NCBI GenBank assembly: GCA_009695065.1
Contig: SIBR01000002.1
Span: forward strand, 132,267 to 196,266
Direction of reading: 5' to 3'
From: Opitutus sp.
GTDB taxonomy: Bacteria; Verrucomicrobiota; Verrucomicrobiae; Opitutales; Opitutaceae
DNA: 64,000 bases
Below the pieces are notes generated by a model that ran no database searches, had not been told where the DNA came from, and was given only the letters and a program-made list of their open reading frames with translations. The position numbers and the translations under genes were made by a program. Below are positions 28,301 to 36,631 of this stretch, piece by piece. Within the stretch, counting starts at the first letter, position 1; each line of letters opens with the position of its first letter.

Positions 28301-28477
28301 GAGCGGTTGCAGCGGCTTTATTTCGGGCAGAAGCAGATGATGAAGAACCAGCCGGAGAATGCCGCGCTGATCGCCGGCGAAGCCACGCCCGAGGCCGCCG
28401 ACCGGGAGGAAAAGGCGACGTTGATCGCCGTGAGCCGGGTCATCATGAATCTCGATGAGTTTGTCACCCGCGACTGA
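25322..28477 (+). CDS. Second secreted PSCyt1-DUF1549-DUF1553 protein
   Basis: A 1051-residue paralogue of the protein at 20198. A GTG at 25322 is the best start; it gives a basic N-terminus and a hydrophobic segment (ALGVAGGFVAFLLLALLTG). CYACH lies at 74-78, then GLRLDRKADALLGG, a DUF1549 domain with CAECH (370-374), and DUF1553 with RVTVNHVWKNLFGRALV and RGLYIFFQRTVPYPM. The central region lacks the clear discoidin segment of the first paralogue. It is followed after 3 bp by its own DUF1501 partner. The reaction is unknown. Confidence 0.91.
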   Translation: MRTPAKVFLCRGFRAALGVAGGFVAFLLLALLTGSSIRAAAAAKAPVNLAQLPAPVRGPVDYAKDIQPILAKNCYACHGAEKQKSGLRLDRKADALLGGDSGKIILPGKSAESILIHNVAGLDPDTIMPPEDERLTAAEIGKLRAWIDAGAVWPDDAPASAGKDARHWAFKPAERASVPRVKDKTWIRNPIDAFVLARLEKEKIAPSPEAGRPALLRRLSLDLLGLLPTPEEAVAFANDTRPDTYERVVDRLLASPHFGERWGRHWLDLARYADSDGYEADRPRPYAYLFRDWVIDAINRDLPFDQFTIEQLAGDLLPNASDQQKRATGFHRQTLTNREGGVDKEEFRTKATVDRVSTTGAAWLGLTVGCAECHTHKFDPITQREFYQLYAFFNNASEKDIPAPRPEELAAYERQMKTWEAKETELEPALQAYLQGIAETKLPEWERTLKRPSARWSVLTPQKVLHSIEDVDTPLKAGKDHTISSRPRDPLHSRFTIETKASLQGVTGFRVEVLDEPGKTVGLGAKGDFALSEFTVAVRTGDGEPRKVELASAEADFAVAGGEAAKAIDGENETGWSIGPQTHRDHVIVFATKTPLDLPAGATLIFQFEHHTVGLINRFRLAATTSAGPLEPSTLSDAIGAIFDTPREQRSESQHAALRRYFGERLDEKGRALREGITAHMAKKPKFPETTAAILEAEERKTHVHTRGDFLRPGDEVEPATLRVLHPFHPRGDKPDRLDLARWLVDPANPLTPRVTVNHVWKNLFGRALVSSVNDFGTRGEKPSHPELLDWLAVTFASTPNAQLGLGWSRKALIRLIVTSAAYRQSSATRLELVARDPNNVLLARQNRFRLDAENVRDIYLAASGLLNPAIGGPSMRPQLPADIAALGYANSVKWEESKGAERYRRGLYIFFQRTVPYPMLMTFDAPDSNTTCTARERSNTPLQALALLNDPVFFECAQALGSRVAGEPVPPEEKMRRAFRLCLTREPSPAELERLQRLYFGQKQMMKNQPENAALIAGEATPEAADREEKATLIAVSRVIMNLDEFVTRD

Positions 28478-28480
28478 ACC

Positions 28481-29980
28481 ATGAAGCCCGACTTTGATCC
28501 CGCGGAACTGATCCGCCTGACCCGGCGGAGCTTCCTGTCCACGAGCGCGAGTGGCATCGGCACGCTCGCCCTCGCGTCGCTCCTGAAGGAAAACGGCCTG
28601 CTGGCCGCGGAAGGCAAACCCGGTGCCGCGGTGGTGAATCCACTGATGCCCAAGGCGCCCCACTTTGCGCCGAAGGCGAAGAATTGCATCTGCATCTTCA
28701 TGGAGGGGGCGCCGAGCCAGATGGATCTGTTCGATCCGAAGCCGAAGCTCAACGAGATGAACGGCCAGAAGCTGCCCGACTCGATGCTGGAGAAAGTGCG
28801 CTTCGCCTTCATCCAGAAGGAAGGGGCGCGACTCCTTGGCAGTCCGCGAACCTTCACCCGTTACGGCCAGTGCGGGATGGAATTGTCCGACCTGCTGCCG
28901 CACATCGGTTCGTGCGCGGACGACATCGCGTTGATCCGCTCGATGCACACGGACCAGTTCAACCACCATCCGGGTCAGTTGTTGATGAACTGCGGCTCGG
29001 CGATGTTTGGCCGGCCGAGCATGGGTTCATGGCTCAACTACGGGCTGGGCAGCGAGGCGAAGGACCTGCCGGGCTACGTGGTGTTGACGGCCGGCCGCGG
29101 CACCAGCGGCGGCGCCTCGAACTGGACGAGCGGCTTCCTGCCCTCGACGTATGCCGGGGTGCTTTTCCGCAATCAGGGCGATCCGGTCCTGAACCTGAGC
29201 AACCCGCCGGGCATCACGCCGGAAATGCAGCACTACGGGCTGACGGCGATGAGCGATTTGAACGACCTGCGCTTCCAGCAGGTCGGCGACCCGGAAATTG
29301 CGAGCCGCATCAGCCAGTATGAACTCGCGTTCCGCATGCAGAGCGCCGCACCTGAGCTGATGGATTTGTCGCAGGAGCCGAAATCCATGCTCGACGCGTA
29401 CGGGATCGACCGTTTCGAACCGGATATCAAGGCGAGTCGCGGCGGCGGCAAGGGGCAGTTCAAGGTCTTCTCGACGAACTGCCTGCTGGCACGACGGCTC
29501 GTCGAGCGCGGCGTCCGCTTCGTGAATATTTTCCACGCCTCGTGGGATCACCACAGCAACCTCGATGCGGAGCTGAAGCACAACTGCCTCATGGCCGACC
29601 AGCCGATCGCCTCGCTGGTGAAGGATCTCAAGGCGCGGGGCCTGCTCGACACGACGCTGGTCATCTGGGCCTCCGAGTTCGGGCGCACGCCGCTCGGGGA
29701 GAATCGCGTCGGCCGGCCCGGGGTGACCGGGCGCGATCATCATCCGTTCGCGTTCAGCCTCTGGATGGCGGGCGGCGGCATCAAGGGCGGTCAGGTCATC
29801 GGCGAAACCGACGACATCGGCTGGAACATCGTGCGGGATCCGATCCACGTGAACGACCTGCACGCCACGATTCTCCGGCTCTTCGGCCTCGACCACACGA
29901 AACTGACCTATCGCTTTCAGGGCCGCGACTTCCGGCTGACCGACGTCGCCGGCAAAGTGGTGGACAAGCTGATGACGTGA
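28481..29980 (+). CDS. Second Tat-exported DUF1501 protein
   Basis: A 499-residue protein with a Tat signal (TRRSFLSTSASGIGTLAL) and the same ordered DUF1501 segments as the one at 23703: FMEGAPSQMDLFDPKP, LIRSMHTDQFNHHPGQ, RPSMGSWLNYGLGSEAKD and VIWASEFGRTPLGEN. ATG 28481 lies 3 bp after the upstream TGA, so translational coupling is likely. Each DUF1501 protein is adjacent to a PSCyt protein, giving two consecutive PSCyt/DUF1501 modules. Confidence 0.92.
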   Translation: MKPDFDPAELIRLTRRSFLSTSASGIGTLALASLLKENGLLAAEGKPGAAVVNPLMPKAPHFAPKAKNCICIFMEGAPSQMDLFDPKPKLNEMNGQKLPDSMLEKVRFAFIQKEGARLLGSPRTFTRYGQCGMELSDLLPHIGSCADDIALIRSMHTDQFNHHPGQLLMNCGSAMFGRPSMGSWLNYGLGSEAKDLPGYVVLTAGRGTSGGASNWTSGFLPSTYAGVLFRNQGDPVLNLSNPPGITPEMQHYGLTAMSDLNDLRFQQVGDPEIASRISQYELAFRMQSAAPELMDLSQEPKSMLDAYGIDRFEPDIKASRGGGKGQFKVFSTNCLLARRLVERGVRFVNIFHASWDHHSNLDAELKHNCLMADQPIASLVKDLKARGLLDTTLVIWASEFGRTPLGENRVGRPGVTGRDHHPFAFSLWMAGGGIKGGQVIGETDDIGWNIVRDPIHVNDLHATILRLFGLDHTKLTYRFQGRDFRLTDVAGKVVDKLMT

Positions 29981-30019
29981 CGGCCGGCGCGGGGTGAACC
30001 GCGCTGCATCCGCCGATCG

Positions 30020-31099
30020 TCAGGTCACCGGCAGCCCGCTCGCGAGCAGGACGGTTTCCTGCACGGCGAGGTCATGCGCGGGAGTCCAGGCGGGCTTTTT
30101 CTCGCCGCGAACGCACTGCGCAAAATCGGCGAGTTGGGCTTGGTAACGGGGAGGGTCCGGAAAGGTCACGTCTTGATTGCCCGTCTTGAAGCCGCCGCGG
30201 GGCTGCGCCAGCGCGAGGCGCAGGGCGCCGGGTTCCAGCGGCTGGATGTCCGCCGTGCCGCCGTCGCCGCAGACCACGAACTGCCGCCGCACCTTGCCCT
30301 CCACTTCCATCAACGTGCTGCGGAGGTTCACGATGACGCCCGGGTATTCGAGCACGGCGAGCTGGTTGTCGAGGAAGTCGTCCTGGTATTGTCCCGAATG
30401 ACGTCCATAGGTCGTCACCTTGTCCGGCTTGCCGAGCATCGTGAGGGTCGCATCGATCAGGTGGCAGCCCAGCTCGAACATCATCCCGCCGCGATACGGC
30501 AGCAGCTTGTTTCGTTCCGCGACAGGGACCGCCTTGCTCATGACCGACTCGATGGAAAAGAGCTTTCCCAACCAGCCTTCGCGCACGGCGCGGAAACAAA
30601 GCTCAAAGGCCGGGTTGTAGCGGAACATGTAGCCCATCTGCACGGTGAGCCCCTGCCGCGTGGCGTCGTCGAGCAGCCGCCGGAATTGTGGCAGCGACTC
30701 ACCGGCCGGCTTGTCGAGGTGGAGGTGCGCGCCGGCGGCCACGCAGTGAGCGCCGACGGAGAGCAGATCCTTCACCTCGGTTTCGACCACCACGGCCTGC
30801 AGCCCCTTCGTGTTCAGCAGCTGCTCCTCGGTGAGCCACGGGAGGCCCTGGTAGTCCTTGCGTTGGGCGGCGGTCCGGCGAAGGCGTTCGTCGGACTCGA
30901 CCACGCCAACGACCTCGTAATCCGGCGACCGGCGGAGCGTGGCGAGCTTGCCGTCGGCGTGGGCGTGACCGGTGCCGATCTGGCCAACCCGGATCCGTGG
31001 CTTGCCGCCGGCGGCCTGGACGGGGTGCGTGGCGGCGATCGCGCCGGTCGCAAGCAAACCGGCCTGACCGAGGGTGGAGATAAATTTCCGGCGGTGCAT
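30020..31099 (-). CDS. Gfo/Idh/MocA family oxidoreductase with Tat-like signal
   Basis: A 359-residue protein with a short Tat signal (HRRKFISTLGQAGLLATG), a Rossmann motif (RVGQIGTGHAHADGK), and DKP in place of the usual EKP (LHLDKPAGES). A GGMMFELGCHLID segment lies in the second domain. The general reaction is pyridine-nucleotide-dependent oxidation or reduction of a sugar derivative. It is convergent with the DUF1501 gene, so it belongs to a different transcript although it flanks the catabolic block. Confidence 0.88.
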   Translation of the reverse strand: MHRRKFISTLGQAGLLATGAIAATHPVQAAGGKPRIRVGQIGTGHAHADGKLATLRRSPDYEVVGVVESDERLRRTAAQRKDYQGLPWLTEEQLLNTKGLQAVVVETEVKDLLSVGAHCVAAGAHLHLDKPAGESLPQFRRLLDDATRQGLTVQMGYMFRYNPAFELCFRAVREGWLGKLFSIESVMSKAVPVAERNKLLPYRGGMMFELGCHLIDATLTMLGKPDKVTTYGRHSGQYQDDFLDNQLAVLEYPGVIVNLRSTLMEVEGKVRRQFVVCGDGGTADIQPLEPGALRLALAQPRGGFKTGNQDVTFPDPPRYQAQLADFAQCVRGEKKPAWTPAHDLAVQETVLLASGLPVT

Positions 31100-31218
31100 G
31101 CGCTACCTTCCGCTTTTTTGGGGCCGCAAAGCAATCCCCTGCTCGGTGCGGTCGGCGACCTAGCGGGGAGTGGTTGTGATTGCCGCGGCGGGGGCGCCGC
31201 GGCTCCAGCCGACAGGTG

Positions 31219-33714
31219 CTACCGCCAGAGCGCGACGACTTCGTCTTTCCGCACCCAGCCGGTCTGGCCGTTTTCGAAGGAGAGCCGCAGCCAGCCGAGA
31301 AAAGTCCGGTCGGCGATCGCGAGCGAACCGGCGGGGAGTGCCGTCGTCTTTTGCGCTGTGTCGGCTTCGGTCGGGATCGACCGCAGGGTGCCGGCGCGGG
31401 CGACGAGCACGGCCTGATCGTTGGCCGTGATTCCGTAGGCGAGGAGCCCGGTCGTTGCGATCGTGCCGAAGCCGAGGCCGGCGATGAGCAGAACGGTGGC
31501 CCAGCCGTAGACGGCGCGTGATTTGCGGCCGTAGGCGTTGAACAACATCCCGCTGAAGGCGGCGGCGATGCCGAAGGCGGCGGCGATGATCGCGAATTGC
31601 CAGGTGGCGGGCGAGGTGGCGCGGGCGAGCGATTGAACGGGGCCCGGGGCAAGGAAAGTGGCCAGGGCGGCGGGCGTGAACCCGGCCTTTTCGCACGCCA
31701 GCGCGAAGTGCCAGCGCACCGACGGGTGGGCGGGATTCTGCACGAAGGCGGCCGTCGCGTGGCCGGCGGCGTCACCGGCTTTCTCCTGCTGCGAAAGGGC
31801 GAGGGCGAGATTGTGGCGCGCGATCCAGTCGGTCGGCCGGGTCGCCAGCGTGCCGCGCCAGGATTTTTCCGCAGCGGCAAAATCGCCGCGGCGATACGTG
31901 GCCGTTCCGTCCTCGGCCGCGCGGAGCACGGGGAGCGAGGCGGCCGCCAGCACCGCGACCAGCGCGGCGAACGGCATCAAGTTGCGGCGGAGGAAGAGCC
32001 GGAGCGGATTGAATCCCCGCACGAGTTTGGCGGCGAGGGCGGTCTCGGCCCGGGACACCCAGTCGACGGGCAGCGTGGCGTCGGCGCCGTAGAGGGCGCG
32101 GTCCGCTTCCGTCCACAGCGCGGACCAGGCGGCGTCCGGCAGGGCGGTGGGAGGTGGCGCGGCGTGGGCGATTTGCCAGAGCACGGTGGCGTCGTGCTGC
32201 CAGGCGAGAAGCAGCGCCGGTCGTTCCGCCTGTGGCGCGGTTTGCAACCGGGCCAGGGTCGCGGCTAGCCGCGCGCGGGCTTCACGCCGCGGCCGCAGGG
32301 GGTCGGTTTGTTTCGCCTGTCGCAGGGCCAGCCAGATCCAGCAGGCGAACAACCCCACGGCGGGTGTCACCAGCCAGGCGACGAACATGGTCGCGGTCAT
32401 CGGTCGCATCGCTTCCGCCGTGCCGGCCAGCGGATCGCGCGGGATGCCGGCCGGCGGTGGCGGTGCGGCGGGCGGCGGGGGACGGTTCGCCCGGGTTTCG
32501 GGGGCGACCTCGGGCGTGGCCGCCGGTGCGCTCAGGTTGAATTGCGGCCCGGCCGCCGCGCCGATGACGACGGTGGTGCGCGGAGTCCGGGCGGTTTTAT
32601 AGTCGCCGGACTTCGGATCGAAATAAACGAACTCGACCGGCCCGAGTACGTAATTGCCGGCCTTGCCGGGCACCAGCACGACGTCCTCGGTGAGGGTGGC
32701 GTCGAAGATTTTTCCCTCGGCGGCGGTGCGCTTGGCCTTCGGTTGCACGACTTGGAAATCGTTCGACACGATGCGGGACGGCAGCCCGGCGATGTCCGGC
32801 CAGTTGGCCGCGCCGCTGAGTTCGAGGGTCCAGGTGATGGGCTCGCCGACCGTGGCTTTTTCGGGGACGACTTTCGAAACGAGTTTGAACTGGCCGACGG
32901 CGCCGCCAAAGCCCGCGGGCGCCTTGGGGAGGGTCTTTACCTCGAGGGTCGGGGTGTTGCTGGTGATGGAATACTGGTCGTATTGCCGCTGCTGGAAAAA
33001 TCCGAAGCCACTCACGCCGACGCTCAGGTTCACGATGTGCGTGGCGGCGTTGATATTGAAGCGACCCGGCGAGCGGGCGAGGGCGCGGGAACGATAGGTG
33101 AAGCCCGTATGCTGATCGCCGCCGCTGGTGTACTCGACCTGTTGCGGATCGGACCACGATTCTGCAATCAACGGATCGGGCGTCCAGTCGAACCCGCGCG
33201 TGAATTGCGGATAGTAACTGCGGGCGGCCCCGACGCTGGCGGTGAGTTCGAAGACCTCGCCCGCCCAGACCGAGGCGGGCGCGACGGTGATCCGGGCGGC
33301 GGCGGCGTCGCTCAAGGCCGTGCCGGAACGGCCGACGGTGGCGGTGCCGGGGTCGAAGCGGGCGGCGGGCACGCGGAGGTTGCCCTTGTTGGTCTCGACG
33401 GTGAAGGCGGGGATCTCGGCCCGCTGGTTTTTCGTCAGGGCCGCGGCGAACGTGAAGGTTTCCAAAACCGTCATGGAGCCGTTGACGATCGAGGTGTTCG
33501 AGCCCTTGCCGTAAAGCTGCAGCGTCAGGCCGTCGACTTTCGGCGGAACGGGTTCGTCCTTCGGTGCGCAGTTCTCGAAGACGAGGCGCAGCGCCGTGCT
33601 CTGCCCCACGGGGAGCGAGCCGCCGGGCGGATCCCAATGCACCGATTGGGCGCGCAGCGCGGTGACGCCCGGCAGGGCGAAGAACGACAGGAATGCGAGA
33701 CAGACGAGACGCAT
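31219..33714 (-). CDS. batD: BatD-like protein fused to TPR and SH3-type domains
   Basis: An 831-residue protein with a signal peptide (RLVCLAFLSFFALPG). It has an extended BatD/oxygen-tolerance N-terminal region with Ig-like strands (RITVAPASVWAGEVFELTAS), a membrane segment near FVAWLVTPAVGLFACW, and a second hydrophobic stretch (LMPFAALVAVLAAASL). A TPR-like helical repeat follows (RGDFAAAEKSWRGTLATRP, then WIARHNLALALSQQ), and the C-terminus is an SH3-type domain (TFLGWLRLSFENGQTGWV). It looks like BatD and BatE joined. ATG 33714 lies 5 bp after the upstream stop at 33720-33722 and is preferred over an in-frame TTG at 33726. It is the last gene of the moxR-bat operon. Confidence 0.85.
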   Translation of the reverse strand: MRLVCLAFLSFFALPGVTALRAQSVHWDPPGGSLPVGQSTALRLVFENCAPKDEPVPPKVDGLTLQLYGKGSNTSIVNGSMTVLETFTFAAALTKNQRAEIPAFTVETNKGNLRVPAARFDPGTATVGRSGTALSDAAAARITVAPASVWAGEVFELTASVGAARSYYPQFTRGFDWTPDPLIAESWSDPQQVEYTSGGDQHTGFTYRSRALARSPGRFNINAATHIVNLSVGVSGFGFFQQRQYDQYSITSNTPTLEVKTLPKAPAGFGGAVGQFKLVSKVVPEKATVGEPITWTLELSGAANWPDIAGLPSRIVSNDFQVVQPKAKRTAAEGKIFDATLTEDVVLVPGKAGNYVLGPVEFVYFDPKSGDYKTARTPRTTVVIGAAAGPQFNLSAPAATPEVAPETRANRPPPPAAPPPPAGIPRDPLAGTAEAMRPMTATMFVAWLVTPAVGLFACWIWLALRQAKQTDPLRPRREARARLAATLARLQTAPQAERPALLLAWQHDATVLWQIAHAAPPPTALPDAAWSALWTEADRALYGADATLPVDWVSRAETALAAKLVRGFNPLRLFLRRNLMPFAALVAVLAAASLPVLRAAEDGTATYRRGDFAAAEKSWRGTLATRPTDWIARHNLALALSQQEKAGDAAGHATAAFVQNPAHPSVRWHFALACEKAGFTPAALATFLAPGPVQSLARATSPATWQFAIIAAAFGIAAAFSGMLFNAYGRKSRAVYGWATVLLIAGLGFGTIATTGLLAYGITANDQAVLVARAGTLRSIPTEADTAQKTTALPAGSLAIADRTFLGWLRLSFENGQTGWVRKDEVVALWR

Positions 33715-33719
33715 GGGTG

Positions 33720-35606
33720 TTACCAATTTTTGCCGGGTTTTTTCTGGCCGGGTTTTTTCTCGCCCTCCATCAGCTCGAAAAGCCGGGCGGGAGAGTCCTG
33801 GTTGCGGAGCTGGTCGAGTTTTTGCATCGGCAGCGCGAGCGATGGGTCGGCGGCCTCGGGCGGCGGCTCTTTATTTTCGGGCGCGCCCCCGACTTTTTGC
33901 ATCTCACCGGGCGGCGGGGGTGGCGGCTCGTCCTTCTTCTTCATGTCGCCGAAGGCCGACTCGTCCGGGTTCGGTTGTTCGTCCGGGGGTTTGTCGTTCT
34001 GTTCCGGCGGCTGCTTCTGCGGGTCGGAATCCTTTTTGTCCTGAGGCGATTGGTCCTGCTTGGACTGCTGCTGGTCCTTCGACGGCTTCTGATCCTGTTT
34101 CTGGTTTTTTTGATTCTGCTGGTCCTGGTTTTGCTGGTCGTTTTGGTCCTGCTGGTCTTTGTTCTCGTCCTTCTTTTCGTCGGGCTTCTTCAACAGCTCT
34201 TCCAGCTCTCCCCGCAACTTCGGCCAATCCGTGGTGGTGGCGTCTAGTTTTGTCCCGAGATCGACCGCTTCCAACGCATCCCGCACCGGGCCTTCCGGCA
34301 CCGGTTGTTCCCCCGACTTGAGGTGCGATCCCCACGTGACCGTCTCGCGGCCAAGCTCAGCCCAATCGCGGGCGGTGGGAGTTTGAGCGGCGGAGAGCCG
34401 TCCGACGATCCGGGGCAGGGCCGAGGCGGGCACGGCCGCCGCCGCCGCTGAGGCGGTGGGCACGGTGAGCTTGGCGGCAGCGCGGGCGGGGGTCGGCAGC
34501 CAAAGCGGAGAGGTCAGTAACACCAGCAGACTGGCGACGACGGCCAGGTTGACGGTGGGCTTCGCGCCGGCGCCGGCCGGCCGCGTGAGTTTCAATTCCC
34601 GGGGTTGCGGTCGCACGGGGAATTCGTAGCAGAGGCTCACGACGAGGCACCACAACCCGAGCGCGAGCGGCCATTGGTAGCGCTCGACGAGGCGCACGGT
34701 GTTTTTTTCCATGAACTGGCCCTTCTGGCCGGCCTCGATGGTCTCCTTGAGCAGGCCGGCGAGATCGACCCACGTGCTCGCATCGCGGTAGACGCCGCTC
34801 GTGATGCGCGCGAGTTCCTGCAAGGTGCTGTTCTCGAGTTTGGAGAGGACGACCGCGCCGCGTTCGTCCTTCACGTAGCCGCCGGCGCCGTCGGGAATCA
34901 TTGCGCCCGCGGCGGTGCCGACGCCGAGGCCGATGACACGAATGCCCTTGGTCTTGAGGCGGTCGACGTGCGACTTCCAGTCCTCATCCGTGGCCTCGCC
35001 GTCGCTCAGTACGATGAGGAACCGGTCGGCGCCGCCGCTGGTGCCGAATGCATCCGCCGAGGCGTCCAGCAGCGCTCGATAGTTCGTGCCGCCCTCGGGC
35101 AGAAAGTCCGGCCCGAGCGCCGGTAGAAATTCGCGCAGGATTTCGTAGTCGGCGCTGAGCGGGCTTTGCAAAAATGCCGTGCCGGAAAACACCACCAGGC
35201 CGACCCGTTCGCCCGCGAGTTTTTCGAGGAGCGACATGATCAGGAGCTTGGCCCGGTCGAGGCGCGACGGCTTCACGTCCGGGGTGAGCATCGAACGCGA
35301 GAGATCGATCGCGAGGAGGATCTCACGGGACTGGTCGAAGACGGGTTCCTCGATGCGGCCCCACTGCGGGCGGGCGAGGGCGAGGATGGAAAGGGCGAGG
35401 CCGGCGCAGAGCCACGGGCGGGCGCCGCGGGTCGGGGCAGGGACGGTATCCGCCATGAGTGCCAGCTGGTGGGTGCCCGCCTCGGCGCGAAGAATCTTCG
35501 GATGGGCCGGCGTCGCGGCGGAACGGCGGCGATGCCGGATCTCCCAGCCGAGCAGGCCGGCCGGCAGAAGCAGGAGCCAGAGCAGATGTGGCCAGGCGAA
35601 GCTCAT
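33720..35606 (-). CDS. batB: BatB/BatC-type von Willebrand A membrane protein with Q/K/D-rich tail
   Basis: A 628-residue protein with an N-terminal membrane helix, a VWA domain with an intact MIDAS motif (DLSRS, residues 101-105), and further membrane segments (WPLALGLWCLVVSLCY; AVVASLLVLLTSPLWLP). The C-terminal region has BatC-like TPR character, then a low-complexity tract of Gln, Asn, Lys and Asp (roughly residues 475-560), then a short conserved end (QKLDQLRNQDSPARLFELM). It overlaps the batA stop by 4 bp (ATGA at 35603-35606), so translation is coupled. Bat proteins are thought to form membrane complexes with MoxR ATPases that support stress tolerance. Confidence 0.87.
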   Translation of the reverse strand: MSFAWPHLLWLLLLPAGLLGWEIRHRRRSAATPAHPKILRAEAGTHQLALMADTVPAPTRGARPWLCAGLALSILALARPQWGRIEEPVFDQSREILLAIDLSRSMLTPDVKPSRLDRAKLLIMSLLEKLAGERVGLVVFSGTAFLQSPLSADYEILREFLPALGPDFLPEGGTNYRALLDASADAFGTSGGADRFLIVLSDGEATDEDWKSHVDRLKTKGIRVIGLGVGTAAGAMIPDGAGGYVKDERGAVVLSKLENSTLQELARITSGVYRDASTWVDLAGLLKETIEAGQKGQFMEKNTVRLVERYQWPLALGLWCLVVSLCYEFPVRPQPRELKLTRPAGAGAKPTVNLAVVASLLVLLTSPLWLPTPARAAAKLTVPTASAAAAAVPASALPRIVGRLSAAQTPTARDWAELGRETVTWGSHLKSGEQPVPEGPVRDALEAVDLGTKLDATTTDWPKLRGELEELLKKPDEKKDENKDQQDQNDQQNQDQQNQKNQKQDQKPSKDQQQSKQDQSPQDKKDSDPQKQPPEQNDKPPDEQPNPDESAFGDMKKKDEPPPPPPGEMQKVGGAPENKEPPPEAADPSLALPMQKLDQLRNQDSPARLFELMEGEKKPGQKKPGKNW

Positions 35607-36622
35607 GCGAATGCCTCCGTGCGGACGAGCGGGCGGGCCAGCGTGGCGGCCGTTACCAGCGTCAGCAGGCCGGGCACCGCCAGCCACCAGAACAACTCCG
35701 TCGCGATCAGGTAACTCTTGGCCTGAAATTCGATTTTTTGCGTGCGATCGATCAACCGGAACGCGCCTTCGATCGTGTCGTTGTCGACGGCGCGGAAGAA
35801 TTTTCCGCCGGTGGCGTCGGCGATCTGGCGGAGCTGGCCCTCGTCGAGATCGGAAAAAACCTGCCGCTGCCCGACGCGCCGGCCGCCGTTGTCGAAGACG
35901 GGCACGGGTACGTAGCCCTCCTTGCCCGCTCCGATGGTGTAGACCGGAACCTTGCGGGCTTTCGCGAGTTCGGCGGCCTGCGGGGGCTGCAGCGCGCCGC
36001 GGTTGTTGGCGCCGTCGGTGAGGAGCACGACGAAGGCGCCCAGCCGCCGTCCGTCCGGGCTGCGTTTCGCCTGTTCGAGCCGCGTGAGTGCCACGCCGAG
36101 GCCATCGCCGATGGCGGTGCCGTCCTCGATCATGCCGATCTTCACGCGTTCGAGCTGCCGGGCCAGCCAGTCGTGGTCGAAGGTGAGCGGTGCCATCGTG
36201 TAGGCGCGCCCGGCGAACAGCACGATGCCGATGCGATCGGTCGGCCGTCGTTCGATAAAGGCCTGGATGACGGGCTTGATCGCCTGGAGGCGGTTGATCC
36301 GCACGCCGCCCTTTTCGTAGTCCTCCGCGCGCATCGAGGTGGAAAGGTCGATCGCGAGCATGATGTCGTAACCTTCCGTGCGGATTTCACGTTTGTCTTC
36401 GACCCTTTGGGGCCGGGCCAGCGCGATGATGAGCAGGGCGAGGCCGGTGAAGGCGAGCATCACGGGCCACCGCGAGGGCGCGGCCAGCGACGGCCGGTGC
36501 CACGCCGCGGCGAACGGCACCAGCAGCACGGGCACCCGCCGGCGTCCCCGCAGCCACGCCACGAGCGGCAGCGCGGCGAGGGCGAGCAGCCAGAGCGGAT
36601 CTTTGAAAACGAGATGGCCCAT
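35603..36622 (-). CDS. batA: BatA-type von Willebrand A membrane protein
   Basis: A 339-residue protein with two N-terminal membrane segments, a VWA domain with MIDAS residues DLSTS (92-96), and a C-terminal membrane helix (ELFWWLAVPGLLTLVTAA). This is the aerotolerance BatA architecture. It starts 9 bp downstream of the DUF58 gene and overlaps the next gene by 4 bp. The VWA domain probably binds a divalent metal and mediates protein-protein contacts in the periplasm. Confidence 0.9.
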   Translation of the reverse strand: MGHLVFKDPLWLLALAALPLVAWLRGRRRVPVLLVPFAAAWHRPSLAAPSRWPVMLAFTGLALLIIALARPQRVEDKREIRTEGYDIMLAIDLSTSMRAEDYEKGGVRINRLQAIKPVIQAFIERRPTDRIGIVLFAGRAYTMAPLTFDHDWLARQLERVKIGMIEDGTAIGDGLGVALTRLEQAKRSPDGRRLGAFVVLLTDGANNRGALQPPQAAELAKARKVPVYTIGAGKEGYVPVPVFDNGGRRVGQRQVFSDLDEGQLRQIADATGGKFFRAVDNDTIEGAFRLIDRTQKIEFQAKSYLIATELFWWLAVPGLLTLVTAATLARPLVRTEAFA

Positions 36623-36631
36623 CGGAAAGGA

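Noticed and set aside
33720..34190. Possible tandem DNA repeat in the BatB tail
   Set aside because: The low complexity is at protein level with variable codons, so it is not an exact DNA repeat array.
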